DNA of 64,000 nucleotides from Pseudomonadota bacterium (GCA_021816775.1 JAKAXA010000006.1:99254-163253), one strand, 5' to 3'. Shown: positions 1-11,103, counted from the first letter of the stretch. Notes: generated by a model from the letters alone, not told the origin. A program made the numbers and translations.

Positions 1-825
1 CTGCTGTGGGCCAAGCTCACCAGCCGCCAGGTCTGGCTGGTGCTGGCGGCGACCTTCGCCTTCGGCGCGATCGGCTTTCTCGACGATTACCTCAAGCTCG
101 TCGTGCGCAATGCGCGCGGGCTGCCGGCGCGTTGGAAGTACCTCTTCCAGTCGGTGTTCGGCGTGACGATCGCCGCGGTGCTCTATTACACGGCAAGTGT
201 TCCGGCCGAGCGGACGCTGTATCTGCCGTTCATCAAGACGTTCGCCGAGCCCTTGCCGGCCGCCGCGTTCATCACGATCGCCTACTTCATGACCGTCGGC
301 ATGAGCAACGCGGTCAATCTCACCGACGGCCTCGACGGCCTCGCCATCATGCCGGCGACGCTGGTCTCGGCGGCCCTCGGCATCTTCGCCTACGCCAGCG
401 GCAACGCCGTGTTCGCCCATTACCTCGAGATCCCGATGATTCCGGGGGCCGGCGAGCTGCTCATCTTCTGCTCGGCGCTGTCCGGGGCGGGACTCGGCTT
501 CCTGTGGTTCAACGCCTATCCGGCGCAGGTGTTCATGGGCGATGTGGGCGCCCTCGCGATCGGCGCAGCGCTCGGGGTGATCGCCGTCATGGTGCGCCAG
601 GAGCTGGTGGCGCTGCTGATGAGCGGGGTGTTCGTGCTCGAGACCGCCTCGGTGATCCTGCAGGTCGCCTCGTTCAAGCTCACCGGCCGGCGCATCTTCC
701 GCATGGCGCCGCTGCACCATCATTTCGAGCTCAAGGGCTGGGCCGAGCCGAAGGTCATCGTGCGCTTCTGGATCATCTCGCTGATCCTGGTGCTCGCCGG
801 GCTCGCGACGCTGAAACTCAGATGA
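1..825 (+). CDS. mraY: Phospho-N-acetylmuramoyl-pentapeptide transferase MraY (5' end cut by window edge)
   Basis: Integral membrane enzyme that transfers phospho-MurNAc-pentapeptide to undecaprenyl phosphate to make lipid I. The frame is open from base 1, so the N-terminal part lies outside the window; the GTG at 40 is internal. Visible family motifs are the FLDDY catalytic Asp pair near residue 20 of the visible part, [10 protein letters not shown] near residue 105, and the C-terminal APLHHHFE histidine motif. Several hydrophobic membrane segments are present. The stop overlaps the murD ATG (ATGA), as in a tightly coupled dcw operon. Confidence 0.97.
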   Translation: MLWAKLTSRQVWLVLAATFAFGAIGFLDDYLKLVVRNARGLPARWKYLFQSVFGVTIAAVLYYTASVPAERTLYLPFIKTFAEPLPAAAFITIAYFMTVGMSNAVNLTDGLDGLAIMPATLVSAALGIFAYASGNAVFAHYLEIPMIPGAGELLIFCSALSGAGLGFLWFNAYPAQVFMGDVGALAIGAALGVIAVMVRQELVALLMSGVFVLETASVILQVASFKLTGRRIFRMAPLHHHFELKGWAEPKVIVRFWIISLILVLAGLATLKLR

Positions 826-2177
826 GCCCGGTGAGCCACAAGCCCGCAACCGCCGTCATCGCCGGCCTCGGCCGCACGGGACTGTCGTGCGCGCGCTATC
901 TCAGCGAGCGCGGCTGGCGGATCGCGGTCACCGACACGCGCGCCGAGCCCCCGCAGCTCGCGCAGCTGCGCAAGCTCGCCGGCGACATCGAAGTGCGCGC
1001 CGGCGGCCTCGATACCGGGCTGCTCGATGAGGCGGTGTGCGTGGTGGCTTCCCCGGGCCTGCCGCTCACTCTGCCGTTCTTCGCCGAAGCGCGCCGCCGG
1101 GGCATCGAGATCTTCGGCGACATCGAGCTCTTTGCGCGCGCCGTGAGCGCGCCGGTGGCGGCGATCACCGGCACCAACGGCAAGAGCACCGTGACGAGCC
1201 TCCTCGGGCGCATGGCCGAGCGCGCCGGTCTCGCGGTGCGCGTGGGCGGCAATCTCGGCGAGCCGGCGCTCGAGCTGCTGGCCGCGGCCGAGCGCTCGGC
1301 GCGGCCCACGGAGCTCTACGTGCTCGAGCTGTCGAGCTTCCAGCTCGACACCACCCAGTCGCTCGATCTGAAGGCGGCCGCGGTGCTCAACGTGACCGCC
1401 GACCACCTCGACCGCTACCCCTCCCTTGAGGATTACGCTTTGTCGAAGGCGCGCATTTTCGAGCGCTGCGACACGGCGGTGGTGAACCTCGATGATCCGC
1501 TGGTCGCGTGCATGACGCGCAGCGGCCAGCGCAGGCTCGGGTTTTCGGTGCACGGCGCGAGCGGCGCGGACTATGCCGTGATCGAGCGCGGCGGCCGCTG
1601 GCTCGCGCGCGGCAGCGAGGCGCTGCTGCCGGTCGCCTCGATGCGGCTGCGCGGGATGCACAACGCTGCCAACGCGCTCGCGGCGCTCGCGCTCGGCGAG
1701 GCGCTCGAGCTGCCGCTCGCGGCGATGGTGGCGGAGCTGAAGGACTTCCCCGGTCTTGCCCATCGCACGCAGTGGGTCGCCGAGGTCGCGGGCGTCACCT
1801 ACATCGACGACTCGAAGGGCACCAACGTGGGGGCCACCCTGGCGGCGGTGAGCGGCCTCGACGGGCCGCTGGTGCTGATCGCCGGCGGGGAGGGCAAGAA
1901 CCAGGACTTCGCGCCGCTCGCGGCCGCGCTGCGCGGCAAGACGCGCCACGTGGTGCTGATCGGCCGGGACGCAGCGCGCATCGGCCGCGCGCTCGAGGGA
2001 GTCTGCTCGAGCGAGCGGTGCGGCTCGATGCCGGAGGCGGTGCGCGCGGCCGCGCGCGCCGCGGCGGCGGGCGACACCGTGCTGCTGTCCCCGGCGTGCG
2101 CCAGCCTCGACATGTTCCGCGATTACGCGCATCGGGGCGAGGCGTTCGCCGAGGCTGTGCGGGAGCTGCCGGCATGA
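822..2177 (+). CDS. murD: UDP-N-acetylmuramoylalanine--D-glutamate ligase MurD
   Basis: Cytoplasmic Mur ligase adding D-Glu to UDP-MurNAc-L-Ala. The 451-residue length is normal. An N-terminal GLGRTG nucleotide-binding turn lies near residue 15, the ATP P-loop GTNGKST at 117-123, and the C-terminal Mur domain signature YIDDSKGTN near residue 327. The ATG at 822 overlaps the mraY stop by four bases, and the ftsW ATG overlaps its own stop. The longer open frame upstream is mraY read out of frame. Confidence 0.97.
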   Translation: MSPVSHKPATAVIAGLGRTGLSCARYLSERGWRIAVTDTRAEPPQLAQLRKLAGDIEVRAGGLDTGLLDEAVCVVASPGLPLTLPFFAEARRRGIEIFGDIELFARAVSAPVAAITGTNGKSTVTSLLGRMAERAGLAVRVGGNLGEPALELLAAAERSARPTELYVLELSSFQLDTTQSLDLKAAAVLNVTADHLDRYPSLEDYALSKARIFERCDTAVVNLDDPLVACMTRSGQRRLGFSVHGASGADYAVIERGGRWLARGSEALLPVASMRLRGMHNAANALAALALGEALELPLAAMVAELKDFPGLAHRTQWVAEVAGVTYIDDSKGTNVGATLAAVSGLDGPLVLIAGGEGKNQDFAPLAAALRGKTRHVVLIGRDAARIGRALEGVCSSERCGSMPEAVRAAARAAAAGDTVLLSPACASLDMFRDYAHRGEAFAEAVRELPA

Positions 2178-3370
2178 GCATCGAGGAGCGCACACCGATG
2201 TCCTTCGCCCGCTCGAGCGGCCGCGGGCGGACCCTCTACATCGACAGCGTCACGCTGGCGCTGGTGCTCGCGATCGTGCTGTTCGGGCTGATCATGATGA
2301 CCTCCGCGTCGATCTCGATCGCCCATCAGTACACCGGCCAGCCGTTCTATTTTCTCGAGCGGCAGCTGATCGCGGTGGCGCTCGGGGTCGCCGGCGGCGT
2401 GTTCGTGTTCTCCTTCAAATGCGAGCGGTTGGAGCGGCTCTCGCCGTGGCTGATGATCGGTGCGATCGTGCTGCTGCTGGCGGTGCTCGTGCCCGGGCTT
2501 GGCGTGCGCGTCAACGGCGGGCGGCGCTGGCTGCACCTTGCCGGGCTCAGCTTCCAGGTCTCCGAGCTCGCCAGTGTGCTGGTGATGGTCTACATCGCCA
2601 GCTACGCGACGCGCCGTCAGGATGAGCTGCACGAGAGCTTCGGCGGGCTCCTCAAGCCGCTCGCGCTGCTGGCGCTCATCGCGGCGCTGCTGCTCGGGGA
2701 GCCGGATTTCGGCTCCGCGGCGGTGCTGTTCGCCACCGGCTTCGGCATCCTGTTCCTCGCCGGCGCGCGCATGCGCTACGTGGTGATGCTCACGGTGGTG
2801 GCGGTGGCCGCCTTCGCGCTGCTCGCGGTGACCTCCGCGTACCGCCTGCGGCGCATCACCAACTTCATCGATCCCTGGGCCTCCCCCTACGGCGCCGGCT
2901 TTCAGCTCACGCAGTCGCTGATCGCGATCGGGCGCGGCAAGTGGTTCGGCGTGGGTCTCGGCAACAGCGTGCAGAAGCTGTTCTACCTGCCCGAGGCGCA
3001 CACCGACTTCCTCTTCGCGGTGCTCGCCGAGGAGCTCGGCCTCGCCGGCGTGCTGCTCACCATCGGGCTGCTCGGGGCGCTCGTGTGGCGCGCCTTTCAG
3101 ATCGCCGAGTTCGCCGCGCGCGCCGGGCTCACCTTCCAGCGCCTCCTCGCCGCCGGCTTCGGCCTGTGGCTCGGCATGCAGACCTTCATCAACATCGGCG
3201 TGAACATGGGGATCCTGCCGACCAAGGGACTGACGCTGCCGATGATGAGCTACGGACGCTCGAGCATGATCATGACGCTGGTGTGGGTGGGGCTGCTGCT
3301 GCGGATCTATCACGAGGCGATGATCGAGAGCCGCGGCGCGGCGCGGCTGCGCGCGGAGGACGGGCAGTGA
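2174..3370 (+). CDS. ftsW: Peptidoglycan polymerase FtsW (SEDS family)
   Basis: SEDS glycosyltransferase that polymerises septal peptidoglycan from lipid II with FtsI. It has 398 residues and about ten hydrophobic segments, with [11 protein letters not shown] and [13 protein letters not shown] family motifs. The conserved stretch normally ending SYGGSS reads SYGRSS here (the codon after GGA is CGC at about 3256). The ATG at 2174 overlaps the murD stop; a second ATG at 2198 is a possible alternative start. The stop overlaps the murG GTG. Confidence 0.96.
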   Translation: MSIEERTPMSFARSSGRGRTLYIDSVTLALVLAIVLFGLIMMTSASISIAHQYTGQPFYFLERQLIAVALGVAGGVFVFSFKCERLERLSPWLMIGAIVLLLAVLVPGLGVRVNGGRRWLHLAGLSFQVSELASVLVMVYIASYATRRQDELHESFGGLLKPLALLALIAALLLGEPDFGSAAVLFATGFGILFLAGARMRYVVMLTVVAVAAFALLAVTSAYRLRRITNFIDPWASPYGAGFQLTQSLIAIGRGKWFGVGLGNSVQKLFYLPEAHTDFLFAVLAEELGLAGVLLTIGLLGALVWRAFQIAEFAARAGLTFQRLLAAGFGLWLGMQTFINIGVNMGILPTKGLTLPMMSYGRSSMIMTLVWVGLLLRIYHEAMIESRGAARLRAEDGQ

Positions 3371-4449
3371 ACGGCCCCATCCTCATCATGGCCGGCGGCA
3401 CCGGCGGGCATGTCTTCCCGGCGCTCGCGCTGGCCCGCAGCCTGCGCGCGCGCTCGGTGGAGGTGGTCTGGCTCGGCACGCACCGCGGGATCGAGGCGCG
3501 CCTGGTGCCCGCCGAGGGCATCGCGATCGAGTGGCTCTCGGTGGGCGGGCTGCGCGGCAAGGGCTGGAAGACCCGCCTGGCGGCGCCCTGGCGGCTCACC
3601 GTGGCGCTGTGGCAGGCGCTCGCCGTGATGCGCCGCCGCCGCCCGCAGGTGGTGGTGGGCCTCGGGGGATTCGTGACCGGCCCGGGCGGAATCGCCGCCT
3701 GGCTCACGCGCCGCCCGCTGCTCATCCACGAGCAGAACGCGATCGCCGGCTTCACCAACCGCGCGCTCGCGCCGCTCGCGCGCGAGGTGCTCGAGGCCTT
3801 CCCCGGCAGCTTCGGGCCGGCCGTGCGCGCCCGCACCATCGGCAACCCGGTACGCCGCGAGATCGCCTCGCTCGCCCCGCCGCGCGAGCGCCTCGCCGGC
3901 CGCGGCGGCGCGGTGCGGGTGCTGGTCATCGGCGGCAGCCAGGGCGCGGTGCGACTCAACACCGTGGTGCCGTATGCCCTGGCGCGCGCGGCCGCCTGCC
4001 GCTTCCAGGTGCGCCATCAGGCCGGCGAGCGCTGGCTCGAGGCGTGCCGGCAGAGTTACGCCGACGCCGGCGTCGCGGCCGACGTGCAGCCGTTCATCGG
4101 CGAGATGGCCGCCGCCTACGCCTGGGCCGACCTGGTGATCTGCCGCGCCGGAGCGCTCACGGTCTCGGAGCTCGCCGCCGCCGGCATCGGCGCGGTGCTG
4201 GTGCCGTTTCCCGCCGCCGTCGACGATCACCAGACGCACAACGCGCGCCTGCTGGTGCGCCAGGGCGCCGCCGTGCTCATGCCCGAGCGCGAGCTGACGG
4301 CCGAGCGGCTCGCCGCCGAGCTCGAGCGCCTGTGCGCCGAGCGCGGCCGGCTGGTGGACATGGCCGAGCGCGCCCGCTCGCTCGCCCGGCCCGAGGCGAC
4401 CGAGCAGCTCGCCGAGTGCTGCCTGAAGTACCTGGGGAGGGCCGCATGA
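3367..4449 (+). CDS. murG: UDP-N-acetylglucosamine transferase MurG
   Basis: Peripheral inner-membrane GT-B glycosyltransferase converting lipid I to lipid II. The 360-residue protein carries the N-terminal [12 protein letters not shown] loop (about residues 10-21), IHEQNAIAG near 120, GGSQGA near 188 and the UDP-GlcNAc-contacting RAGALTVSE segment near 260. The start is GTG at 3367, overlapping the ftsW stop (GTGA). The stop overlaps the murC ATG. Confidence 0.97.
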   Translation: MNGPILIMAGGTGGHVFPALALARSLRARSVEVVWLGTHRGIEARLVPAEGIAIEWLSVGGLRGKGWKTRLAAPWRLTVALWQALAVMRRRRPQVVVGLGGFVTGPGGIAAWLTRRPLLIHEQNAIAGFTNRALAPLAREVLEAFPGSFGPAVRARTIGNPVRREIASLAPPRERLAGRGGAVRVLVIGGSQGAVRLNTVVPYALARAAACRFQVRHQAGERWLEACRQSYADAGVAADVQPFIGEMAAAYAWADLVICRAGALTVSELAAAGIGAVLVPFPAAVDDHQTHNARLLVRQGAAVLMPERELTAERLAAELERLCAERGRLVDMAERARSLARPEATEQLAECCLKYLGRAA

Positions 4450-5912
4450 GCGGCTCGCTCGATACGACGGGCGAGCGGCGCGGCCCGTGCGGCTTCGACC
4501 GCATGCGCCGCATCGAGACCATTCACTTCGTCGGCATCGGCGGCAGCGGCATGAGCGGCATCGCCGAGGTGCTGCTCAATCTCGGCTACCGCGTCCAGGG
4601 CTCGGATCTGCGCGCGAGCGCGGTGACCGAGCGGCTGGGCGGACTCGGGGCGCGCATCGCCGTGGGCCACGCCGCCGCCAACATCACCGGCGCCGACGCG
4701 CTGGTCGTCTCCGGCGCCGTGGCGAAGGACAATCCGGAGGTGGCCGCGGCGCTCGCGCAGCGCATCCCGGTCGTCTCGCGCGCCGAGATGCTCGCCGAGC
4801 TGATGCGCTTCCGCTACGCCATCGCGGTGGCCGGCACGCACGGCAAGACCACCACCACCAGTCTCATCGCCAGCATCCTCGCCGAGGGCGGCGAGGACCC
4901 GACCTTCGTGATCGGCGGGCGCCTCAAGAGCGCCGGCAGCCACGCGCGGCTCGGCTCGGGGCGCTACCTGGTCGCCGAGGCCGACGAGAGCGACGCCTCG
5001 TTCATGCACCTGCAGCCGCTCATGGCGGTGGTGACCAACATCGACAACGATCACCTCGCCACCCACGGCGGGGATTTCGCGCGCCTGGCGGAGAGCTTCG
5101 TCGACTTTCTGCACAACCTGCCGTTCTACGGACTGGCCGTGCTGTGCCTGGACTGCGAGAACGTGCGCTCCATCGTGCCGCGACTCGGCCGGCAGGTGCT
5201 CACTTACGGGCTCTCGGCCGACGCGGACGTGCGCGCCGTCGAGGTGCGCCGCGACGGCCTGCGCACGCACTTCACCGTGACCCGCCCCTCGGGCGGCCCG
5301 CTCGAGGTCACCGTCAACCTGCCCGGGACGCACAACGTGTTGAACGCGCTGGCGGCGATCGCGGTGGCCACCGATCTCGGCATCGCCGACGCGTCGATCG
5401 GCCGGGCGCTCGCGCAGTTCCAGGGCATCGACCGGCGCCTGCAGCACGTGGCCGACATCAGGACCGCGGCCGGCACCGTCACGGTGATCGATGACTACGG
5501 CCACCATCCGACCGAAGTGGCCGCCACCCTCGAGGCGCTGCGCCAGGGCTACCCCGGCCGGCGCATCGTGCTCGCCTTCCAGCCGCACCGCTACAGCCGC
5601 ACGCACGACCTCATCGATGACTTCGGCAGGGTGCTCGCCGGAGTCGAGGTGCTCTTGGTCACGGAGGTCTATGCCGCCGGCGAGGCGCCGATCGCCGGCG
5701 CCGACGGGCGCGCGATCTGCCGCGCCGTGCGCAGCCGCGGCCAGGTCGAGCCGCTGTTCGTCGAGCGCGTGGAGGATCTGGCCGAGGCGCTGCGCGATGT
5801 GATCCGCGACGGCGACCTCATCGTCACCATGGGCGCGGGCAACATCAGCGCCGTCGCGCATGGGCTGGCGGCGAGACTGACGGCGCTGCTGCCGCCGCGG
5901 AGACGCTCGTGA
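4446..5912 (+). CDS. murC: UDP-N-acetylmuramate--L-alanine ligase MurC
   Basis: Cytoplasmic Mur ligase adding L-Ala to UDP-MurNAc. 488 residues: an N-terminal [13 protein letters not shown]ossmann loop near 28-40, the P-loop GTHGKTTTT at about 130-138, EADESDASF, and the C-terminal DDYGHHPTE and FQPHRYSRT motifs. About 20 extra residues precede the conserved core when the ATG at 4446 is used; an internal ATG at 4503 (MRRIETIHF) is an alternative, but the ATGA overlap with murG favours 4446. Confidence 0.97.
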   Translation: MSGSLDTTGERRGPCGFDRMRRIETIHFVGIGGSGMSGIAEVLLNLGYRVQGSDLRASAVTERLGGLGARIAVGHAAANITGADALVVSGAVAKDNPEVAAALAQRIPVVSRAEMLAELMRFRYAIAVAGTHGKTTTTSLIASILAEGGEDPTFVIGGRLKSAGSHARLGSGRYLVAEADESDASFMHLQPLMAVVTNIDNDHLATHGGDFARLAESFVDFLHNLPFYGLAVLCLDCENVRSIVPRLGRQVLTYGLSADADVRAVEVRRDGLRTHFTVTRPSGGPLEVTVNLPGTHNVLNALAAIAVATDLGIADASIGRALAQFQGIDRRLQHVADIRTAAGTVTVIDDYGHHPTEVAATLEALRQGYPGRRIVLAFQPHRYSRTHDLIDDFGRVLAGVEVLLVTEVYAAGEAPIAGADGRAICRAVRSRGQVEPLFVERVEDLAEALRDVIRDGDLIVTMGAGNISAVAHGLAARLTALLPPRRRS

Positions 5913-6805
5913 CGCTCGCGGTCGCCACGCAGTTCCTGCCGCGCATCCGCCGCGAGGAGCCGATGAGCCGGCACACCTCGTGGCACGTCGGCGGTCCGGC
6001 GGAGATTTTCTTCACGCCCGAGAGCCGCGCGGATCTGGCGGCGTTCCTGCGCTCGCTGCCCGCCGAAGTGCCGGTGTTCTGGGTCGGTCTCGGCAGCAAC
6101 CTGCTGGTGCGCGACGGCGGCCTGCGCGGCGTGGTGGTGAGCACGCACGGGACGCTCGAGCGGCTCGAGCGCACCAGCGAGACCACGGTGTACGGCGAGA
6201 GCGGCGTCGCGTGCGCGCGCATCGCGCGCCAGTGCAACCGCTGGGGACTCGGCCCGGCGGAGTTCTTCGCCGGCATCCCGGGCACCCTCGGCGGCGCGCT
6301 CGCGATGAATGCCGGCGCATTCGGCGGGGAGACCTGGCGGCACGTGATCGAGGTCGAGACGATCGACCGTGGCGGCCGCGAGCACACCCGCGCGCCGCAG
6401 CAGTACCGTGTGAGCTATCGGCACGTCGAGCCGCCGGCCGCGGACGAATGGTTCATCGCAGCGACCCTGGCCTTCGAGAAGCGGCCCGCCGCGCACGCGG
6501 GCGCGGTGCGCGATCTGCTCGAGCGGCGCCGCGCGACGCAGCCGATCGGCGCGTGGAGCTGCGGCTCGGTGTTCACCAACCCGCCGGGCGAGCACGCCGC
6601 GCGCCTGATCGAGGCGAGCGGCCTGAAGGGGCTCGCCGTCGGCGGCGCCGCGGTGTCGGACAAACACGCCAACTTCATCATCAATCACGGCGGCGCGACC
6701 GCGCGCGACATCGAATCGCTGATCCTGACGGTGCAGGAGACGGTCGCACGCACGCGCGGCATCACGCTCGCCACCGAGGTGCGCATCGTGGGGGAGAGCC
6801 GCTGA
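5909..6805 (+). CDS. murB: UDP-N-acetylenolpyruvoylglucosamine reductase MurB
   Basis: FAD- and NADPH-dependent reductase that makes UDP-MurNAc. The 298-residue length fits a type II Mur[12 protein letters not shown] and [12 protein letters not shown] form the FAD-binding region (residues 25-75), [17 protein letters not shown] lies near 125, the CGSVFTNP Ser motif near 215, and the final catalytic Glu in ATEVRIVG. The GTG start overlaps the murC stop, and the stop overlaps the ddl ATG (TGATG). Confidence 0.97.
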   Translation: MTLAVATQFLPRIRREEPMSRHTSWHVGGPAEIFFTPESRADLAAFLRSLPAEVPVFWVGLGSNLLVRDGGLRGVVVSTHGTLERLERTSETTVYGESGVACARIARQCNRWGLGPAEFFAGIPGTLGGALAMNAGAFGGETWRHVIEVETIDRGGREHTRAPQQYRVSYRHVEPPAADEWFIAATLAFEKRPAAHAGAVRDLLERRRATQPIGAWSCGSVFTNPPGEHAARLIEASGLKGLAVGGAAVSDKHANFIINHGGATARDIESLILTVQETVARTRGITLATEVRIVGESR

Positions 6806-7788
6806 TGCGCCTCGCACACGATCCGGCCTGGATGCGCCGCGCGGTCTCGAGCGCCGAGTTCGGCCGCGTCGCGGTGCTCGCCGGGGGCGACTCGAGCGAG
6901 CGGGCGATCTCTCTGCTCTCCGGCGCCGCGGTGCTCGAGGCGCTCAAGCGCCGCGGCGTGGCGGCCGAGGCGTTCGATCCGCGCGAGCGCTCGCTGCCCG
7001 AGCTCGCGCGGGGGGGATTCGATCGGGTGTGGATCGCGCTGCACGGTCCGGGCGGAGAGGACGGCACGGTGCAGGGGGCGCTCGAGTATCTCGGCGTGCC
7101 CTACACCGGCAGCGGCGTCATGGGCTCGGCAATCGGCATGGACAAGCTGCGCACCAAGCGCCTGGCCAAGGCGGTGGGGGTGGCAACGCCGGCGGCGCTC
7201 GAGCTCACCGGACCGCAGGACTTCGAGCTCGCGCTCGAGCGGCTGGGGCTGCCGCTCGCGGTCAAGCCCGGCTCGCAGGGCTCGAGCGTCGGCATGAGCA
7301 AGGTCACGCGCGCCGAGGAGCTGCCCGGCGCCTACGCCGCCGCGCGCGCCATCGAGCGCAGCGTGTTCGCCGAGTCGTGGATCAGCGGGGGCGAGTACAC
7401 GGTGGCGCTGCTCTCGGGCGCGGCGCTGCCCTCGATTCGGATCGAGACGCCGCGGGCCTTCTACGACTACGAGGCGAAATACCACCGCGACGACACGCGC
7501 TACCTGTGCCCCTCGGGCCTCTCGGAGCCGGCCGAGCGGCATCTCGGCAGCCTCGCGCTCGCGGCTTTCGAGGCGATCGGCGCCGAGGGCTGGGGACGGG
7601 CGGACTTCATGATGGATCCGGCCGGCCGGCCGCTGCTGCTCGAGGTCAACACCGTGCCCGGCATGACCGGGCACTCCCTGGTGCCCATGGCCGCGCGCGC
7701 CGCCGGCATCGATTTCGAGGAGCTCGTCTGGCGGGTGCTCGAGACGAGCTTCGTGCGCCGTGCGGCCGGGCGCGGGGGGGCGGGCTGA
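6805..7788 (+). CDS. ddl: D-alanine--D-alanine ligase (Ddl)
   Basis: ATP-grasp enzyme making the D-Ala-D-Ala dipeptide of the cell-wall stem peptide. 327 residues, with [11 protein letters not shown] at the N-terminus, [14 protein letters not shown] near 80, [13 protein letters not shown]-grasp loop near 155, and the C-terminal [13 protein letters not shown] substrate loop near 275. The ATG at 6805 shares a base with the murB stop. Its place between murB and ftsQ is the usual ddlB position. Confidence 0.97.
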   Translation: MRLAHDPAWMRRAVSSAEFGRVAVLAGGDSSERAISLLSGAAVLEALKRRGVAAEAFDPRERSLPELARGGFDRVWIALHGPGGEDGTVQGALEYLGVPYTGSGVMGSAIGMDKLRTKRLAKAVGVATPAALELTGPQDFELALERLGLPLAVKPGSQGSSVGMSKVTRAEELPGAYAAARAIERSVFAESWISGGEYTVALLSGAALPSIRIETPRAFYDYEAKYHRDDTRYLCPSGLSEPAERHLGSLALAAFEAIGAEGWGRADFMMDPAGRPLLLEVNTVPGMTGHSLVPMAARAAGIDFEELVWRVLETSFVRRAAGRGGAG

Positions 7789-7791
7789 GTC

Positions 7792-8577
7792 ATGTTCAAG
7801 CGCCGTGCCAAGCGACGTTCCGCCGAGCAGGCCGCCCCGCGCCGCCGGCCGCTCATCCGCAGCGTGCTCGGCGCGGCGGCCGTGCTCGCGGTGCTGTGGG
7901 CGGTGCTGTGGGCGCTCAATCGCCCCATCCGCGCGGTGACGGTGAGCGGCGGCTTCCAGCACGTGACACCGCTCGCGGTCGAGCGGGCGGTGGCATCGCG
8001 GGCCGCCGGCCACGGGATTCTGACCGTGAGCCTCGCAGCGGTGCGCACGGCGGTCGATGCGCTGCCCTGGGTGGCACGCTCGAGCGTCAGGCGGGTCTGG
8101 CCCGATGCGCTCGCGGTGCGGGTGCGCGAGCAGGCCGCGCTCGCCCGCTGGAACGGGACCGGGCTGGTCAATCGCGACGGCGTGGTGTTCGTGCGGGACA
8201 CGGCGGGCGCGCCGCCGGGGTTGCCCAGCCTCTCGGGGCCGAAGGGAAGCTCCGCGCAGGTCACGCGCCGTTACCTGCGCATGAGCGGGCAGCTCGAGCC
8301 CGAGGGATTCGGCATCAGCGCGCTCGCCCTCGATGCGCGCGGCACGTGGCAGTTCACGCTGAACGACGGGATCACCGTCCGGTTGGGTCGATCGCAGCTC
8401 GATGAGCGGTTCGAGAAATTCATCAATGTGGCGCTGCTGATCGTCAAGCGTCGCGCCGGGGACATCTCATACATCGATATGCGCTACATGAACGGTTTTG
8501 CAATTGGTTGGCGCGCCGGCGCGCCGCGGGACGATTCCCCCGCGGGCGGGACCGGCGCAGGAGGCCGCGATGCGTAA
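7792..8577 (+). CDS. ftsQ: Cell division protein FtsQ
   Basis: Bitopic inner-membrane divisome protein linking FtsB/FtsL to the cytoplasmic ring. 261 residues: a basic cytoplasmic tail (1-20), one membrane helix at about 23-41, a POTRA domain beginning near 45 (IRAVTVSGGFQHVT), then the beta domain. The C-terminus after about residue 230 is Gly/Ala-rich. It starts three bases after the ddl stop and overlaps ftsA by eight bases. Confidence 0.94.
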   Translation: MFKRRAKRRSAEQAAPRRRPLIRSVLGAAAVLAVLWAVLWALNRPIRAVTVSGGFQHVTPLAVERAVASRAAGHGILTVSLAAVRTAVDALPWVARSSVRRVWPDALAVRVREQAALARWNGTGLVNRDGVVFVRDTAGAPPGLPSLSGPKGSSAQVTRRYLRMSGQLEPEGFGISALALDARGTWQFTLNDGITVRLGRSQLDERFEKFINVALLIVKRRAGDISYIDMRYMNGFAIGWRAGAPRDDSPAGGTGAGGRDA

Positions 8578-9805
8578 GCGATCCGACCGGGACCTGATCG
8601 TCGGTCTCGATATCGGCACTTCGAAGGTCCTCGCGCTGGTCGGAGAGGTCGGCGCGGACGGGGCCATCGAAGTGCTCGGTATCGGCACCCAGCCGTCCCG
8701 CGGCCTGAAGAAGGGCGTGGTGGTCAATATCGAATCGACCGTGCAGTCGATCCAGCGCGCGGTGGAGGAGGCCGAGCTGATGGCCGGCTGCGAGATCCAC
8801 TCGGTGTTCGCCGGCATCGCCGGCAGCCACGTGCGCAGCCTCAACTCCCACGGCGTGGTGGCCATCCGCGACCGCGAGGTCACCCCCGGGGACGTCGAGC
8901 ACGTGATCGACGCGGCGCGCGCGCTCGCCATTCCGGCCGACCAGAAGATCCTGCACGTGCTGCCGCAGGAGTTCGTGGTCGACGGCCAGGAGGGCATCCG
9001 CGACCCGATCGGCATGTCGGGCGTGCGGCTCGAGGCGAAGGTGCACATCGTCACCGGCGCCGACAGCGCGGCGCAGAACATCGAGAAATGCATCAAGCGC
9101 TGCGGACTGGAGGTCGAGGACGTGGTGCTCGAGCAGCTCGCCTCCAGCTTCGCGGTGCTCACCGAGGATGAGAAGGAGCTCGGGGTGTGCATGGTGGACA
9201 TCGGCGGCGGCACCACCGACATCGCGGTGTTCGCCCAGGGCGCGATCCGCCACACCGCAGTGATCCCGATTGCGGGCGATCAGGTGACCAACGACATCGC
9301 CGTCTCGATGCGCACCCCGACGCAGCACGCCGAGGACATCAAGATCCGCTACGCGTGCGCGCTCTCGCAGCTCGCCAACCCCGACGAGAGCATCGAGGTG
9401 CCGAGCGTCGGCGAGCGGCCGGCGCGCCGGCTCGCCCGCCAGACGCTCGCCGAGATCGTCGAGCCGCGCTACGAGGAACTGTTCGGCCTGGTGCGCGATG
9501 AGCTGCGCAGGAGCGGCTTCGAGGAAATCATCGTCGCCGGCGTGGTGCTCACCGGCGGCAGCGCGCGCATGGAGGGGGCGATCGAGCTCGCCGAGGAAGT
9601 CTTTCATGTGCCGGTGCGCCTCGGCCTGCCGCAGCAGGTGCAGGGGCTCACCGACGTGGTGCGCAACCCGGTGTTCGCGACCGGCGTGGGCCTGCTGCAG
9701 TACGCCCGCGACAACATTTTGCCGGTGCGGCGCGGGCGCTCGATCGGCGGCAACGCCAAGACGACGCTCGATCGCATGCGGGCGTGGTTCCAGGGGAATT
9801 TCTGA
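8570..9805 (+). CDS. ftsA: Cell division protein FtsA
   Basis: Actin-like ATPase that tethers FtsZ to the membrane and recruits later divisome proteins. 411 residues with the actin-fold phosphate-1 motif GLDIGTSKV (about 11-19), phosphate-2 VDIGGGTTDIAVF near 205, and the adenosine motif VLTGGSARM near 325. The C-terminus ends in an amphipathic RMRAWFQGNF membrane-targeting helix. The ATG at 8570 follows an AGGAGG ribosome-binding site and overlaps the ftsQ stop. Confidence 0.97.
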   Translation: MRKRSDRDLIVGLDIGTSKVLALVGEVGADGAIEVLGIGTQPSRGLKKGVVVNIESTVQSIQRAVEEAELMAGCEIHSVFAGIAGSHVRSLNSHGVVAIRDREVTPGDVEHVIDAARALAIPADQKILHVLPQEFVVDGQEGIRDPIGMSGVRLEAKVHIVTGADSAAQNIEKCIKRCGLEVEDVVLEQLASSFAVLTEDEKELGVCMVDIGGGTTDIAVFAQGAIRHTAVIPIAGDQVTNDIAVSMRTPTQHAEDIKIRYACALSQLANPDESIEVPSVGERPARRLARQTLAEIVEPRYEELFGLVRDELRRSGFEEIIVAGVVLTGGSARMEGAIELAEEVFHVPVRLGLPQQVQGLTDVVRNPVFATGVGLLQYARDNILPVRRGRSIGGNAKTTLDRMRAWFQGNF

Positions 9806-9850
9806 TCGTGACTCAATTCATAAAACTCAGCCATCATCGAGGAGCGAGCA

Positions 9851-11053
9851 ATGTTTGAACTAATGGACGCCTACAACCAGAACGCCGTGATCAAGGTCAT
9901 CGGCGTCGGCGGCGGCGGCGGCAACGCCGTCGCCCACATGCTGACGAGCGGGATCGAAGGCGTGGAGTTCATGTGCATCAACACCGATTCGCAGGCGCTG
10001 AAGCACGCGAAGGTGAAGACCGCCCTGCAGATCGGCAGCAACATCACCAAGGGGCTCGGCGCGGGCGCCGACCCGGAGGTCGGCCGCCAGGCCGCCATGG
10101 AGGACCGCGACCGCATCGTCGAGCTCATCAAGGGCTGCGACATGCTGTTCATCACCGCGGGCATGGGCGGCGGCACCGGCACCGGCGGCGCGCCGGTCGT
10201 GGCGCAGGTCGCCAAGGAGCTCGGCATCCTCACCGTCGCGGTGGTCACGCGTCCCTTCGAGATGGAGGGCGGCAAGCGCTCGCACGTGGCCGATCACGGC
10301 ATCGTCGAGCTCGGCAAGTACTGCGACTCCCTGATCACCATCCCCAACCAGAAGCTGTTGACGGTGCTCGGGGCGCAGACGACGCTCCTCGATGCGTTCA
10401 AGTCGGCCAACCAGGTGCTGCAGGGCGCGGTGCAGGGCATCGCCGAGCTCATCACGCGGCCCGGGCTGATCAACGTCGACTTCGCCGACGTGCGCACCGT
10501 GATGTCCGAGACCGGCATGGCCATGATGGGCACCGGCACGGCGAGCGGCGAGGGCCGCGCCCGCTCCGCCGCCGAGGCGGCCGTCTCCTCGCCGCTGCTC
10601 GAGGAGATCAATCTCTCCGGCGCGCACGGCATCCTGGTCAACGTCACCGCGGGCATGGATCTGTCCATCGGGGAGTTCCAGGAAGTCGGTCAGATCGTCA
10701 AGGAGTTCGCCTCCGAGGACGCCACCGTGGTGGTGGGCACGGTGATCGATCCGGAGCTGACCAACCAGGTGCGCGTCACGGTGGTCGCCACCGGGCTCGG
10801 CCGGCCGGCGGCCGCGACCGGCACGCGGCCGGTGATCGGCGCGGGCGCACGCGAGGCGGCCCTGCAGCGCGATGCGCGCGCCGAGGCGCCGATGCGGGTG
10901 GTGCGCCGCGGTGCGCCCTCGAGCAGCGACTATGCCAGGCTCGACCGGCCGACCGTGCAGCGCCAGCGGGCCGTGGGCGATGGGCTGCGGCAGGACGCCC
11001 CGTCGGACGACCTGCTCGACATCCCGGCGTTCCTGCGCCGGCAGGCTGATTGA
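9851..11053 (+). CDS. ftsZ: Cell division protein FtsZ
   Basis: Tubulin-like GTPase that forms the Z ring. 400 residues with the GGGTGTG tubulin signature at 106-112, an N-terminal GVGGGGGNAV loop, and a T7 loop (NVDFADVRTV). A variable linker (about 320-385) leads to the canonical tail DDLLDIPAFLRRQAD, which binds FtsA and probably the ZapD encoded at 18.5 kb. A GAGGAG ribosome-binding site precedes the ATG at 9851. A 45-base gap separates it from ftsA. Confidence 0.98.
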   Translation: MFELMDAYNQNAVIKVIGVGGGGGNAVAHMLTSGIEGVEFMCINTDSQALKHAKVKTALQIGSNITKGLGAGADPEVGRQAAMEDRDRIVELIKGCDMLFITAGMGGGTGTGGAPVVAQVAKELGILTVAVVTRPFEMEGGKRSHVADHGIVELGKYCDSLITIPNQKLLTVLGAQTTLLDAFKSANQVLQGAVQGIAELITRPGLINVDFADVRTVMSETGMAMMGTGTASGEGRARSAAEAAVSSPLLEEINLSGAHGILVNVTAGMDLSIGEFQEVGQIVKEFASEDATVVVGTVIDPELTNQVRVTVVATGLGRPAAATGTRPVIGAGAREAALQRDARAEAPMRVVRRGAPSSSDYARLDRPTVQRQRAVGDGLRQDAPSDDLLDIPAFLRRQAD

Positions 11054-11064
11054 GCCGCGCCGCC

Positions 11065-11103
11065 TCCATCCTGCCGGGGCTGATGGCGTCCCCGGCGGAT
11101 GGA
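11065..11103 (+). terminator. Strong hairpin between ftsZ and lpxC
   Basis: Arms TCCATCC-T-GCCGGGG (11065-11079) and CCCCGGC-GGATGGA (11090-11103) pair over 14 bp with one bulged T and a 10-base loop, starting 12 bases after the ftsZ stop. No U-tract follows, so it is not a textbook intrinsic terminator. It could attenuate or stabilise the transcript end, or set the ftsZ/lpxC expression ratio. Confidence 0.5.

Noticed and set aside
720..2195. 491-codon minus-strand open frame over murD
   Set aside because: Shadow of murD in GC-rich DNA. Its His/Arg/Gln-rich product resembles no family. The same reasoning applies to the long minus frames over ftsW, secA, clpB, sucCD/nadE and the plus frame over mutS.
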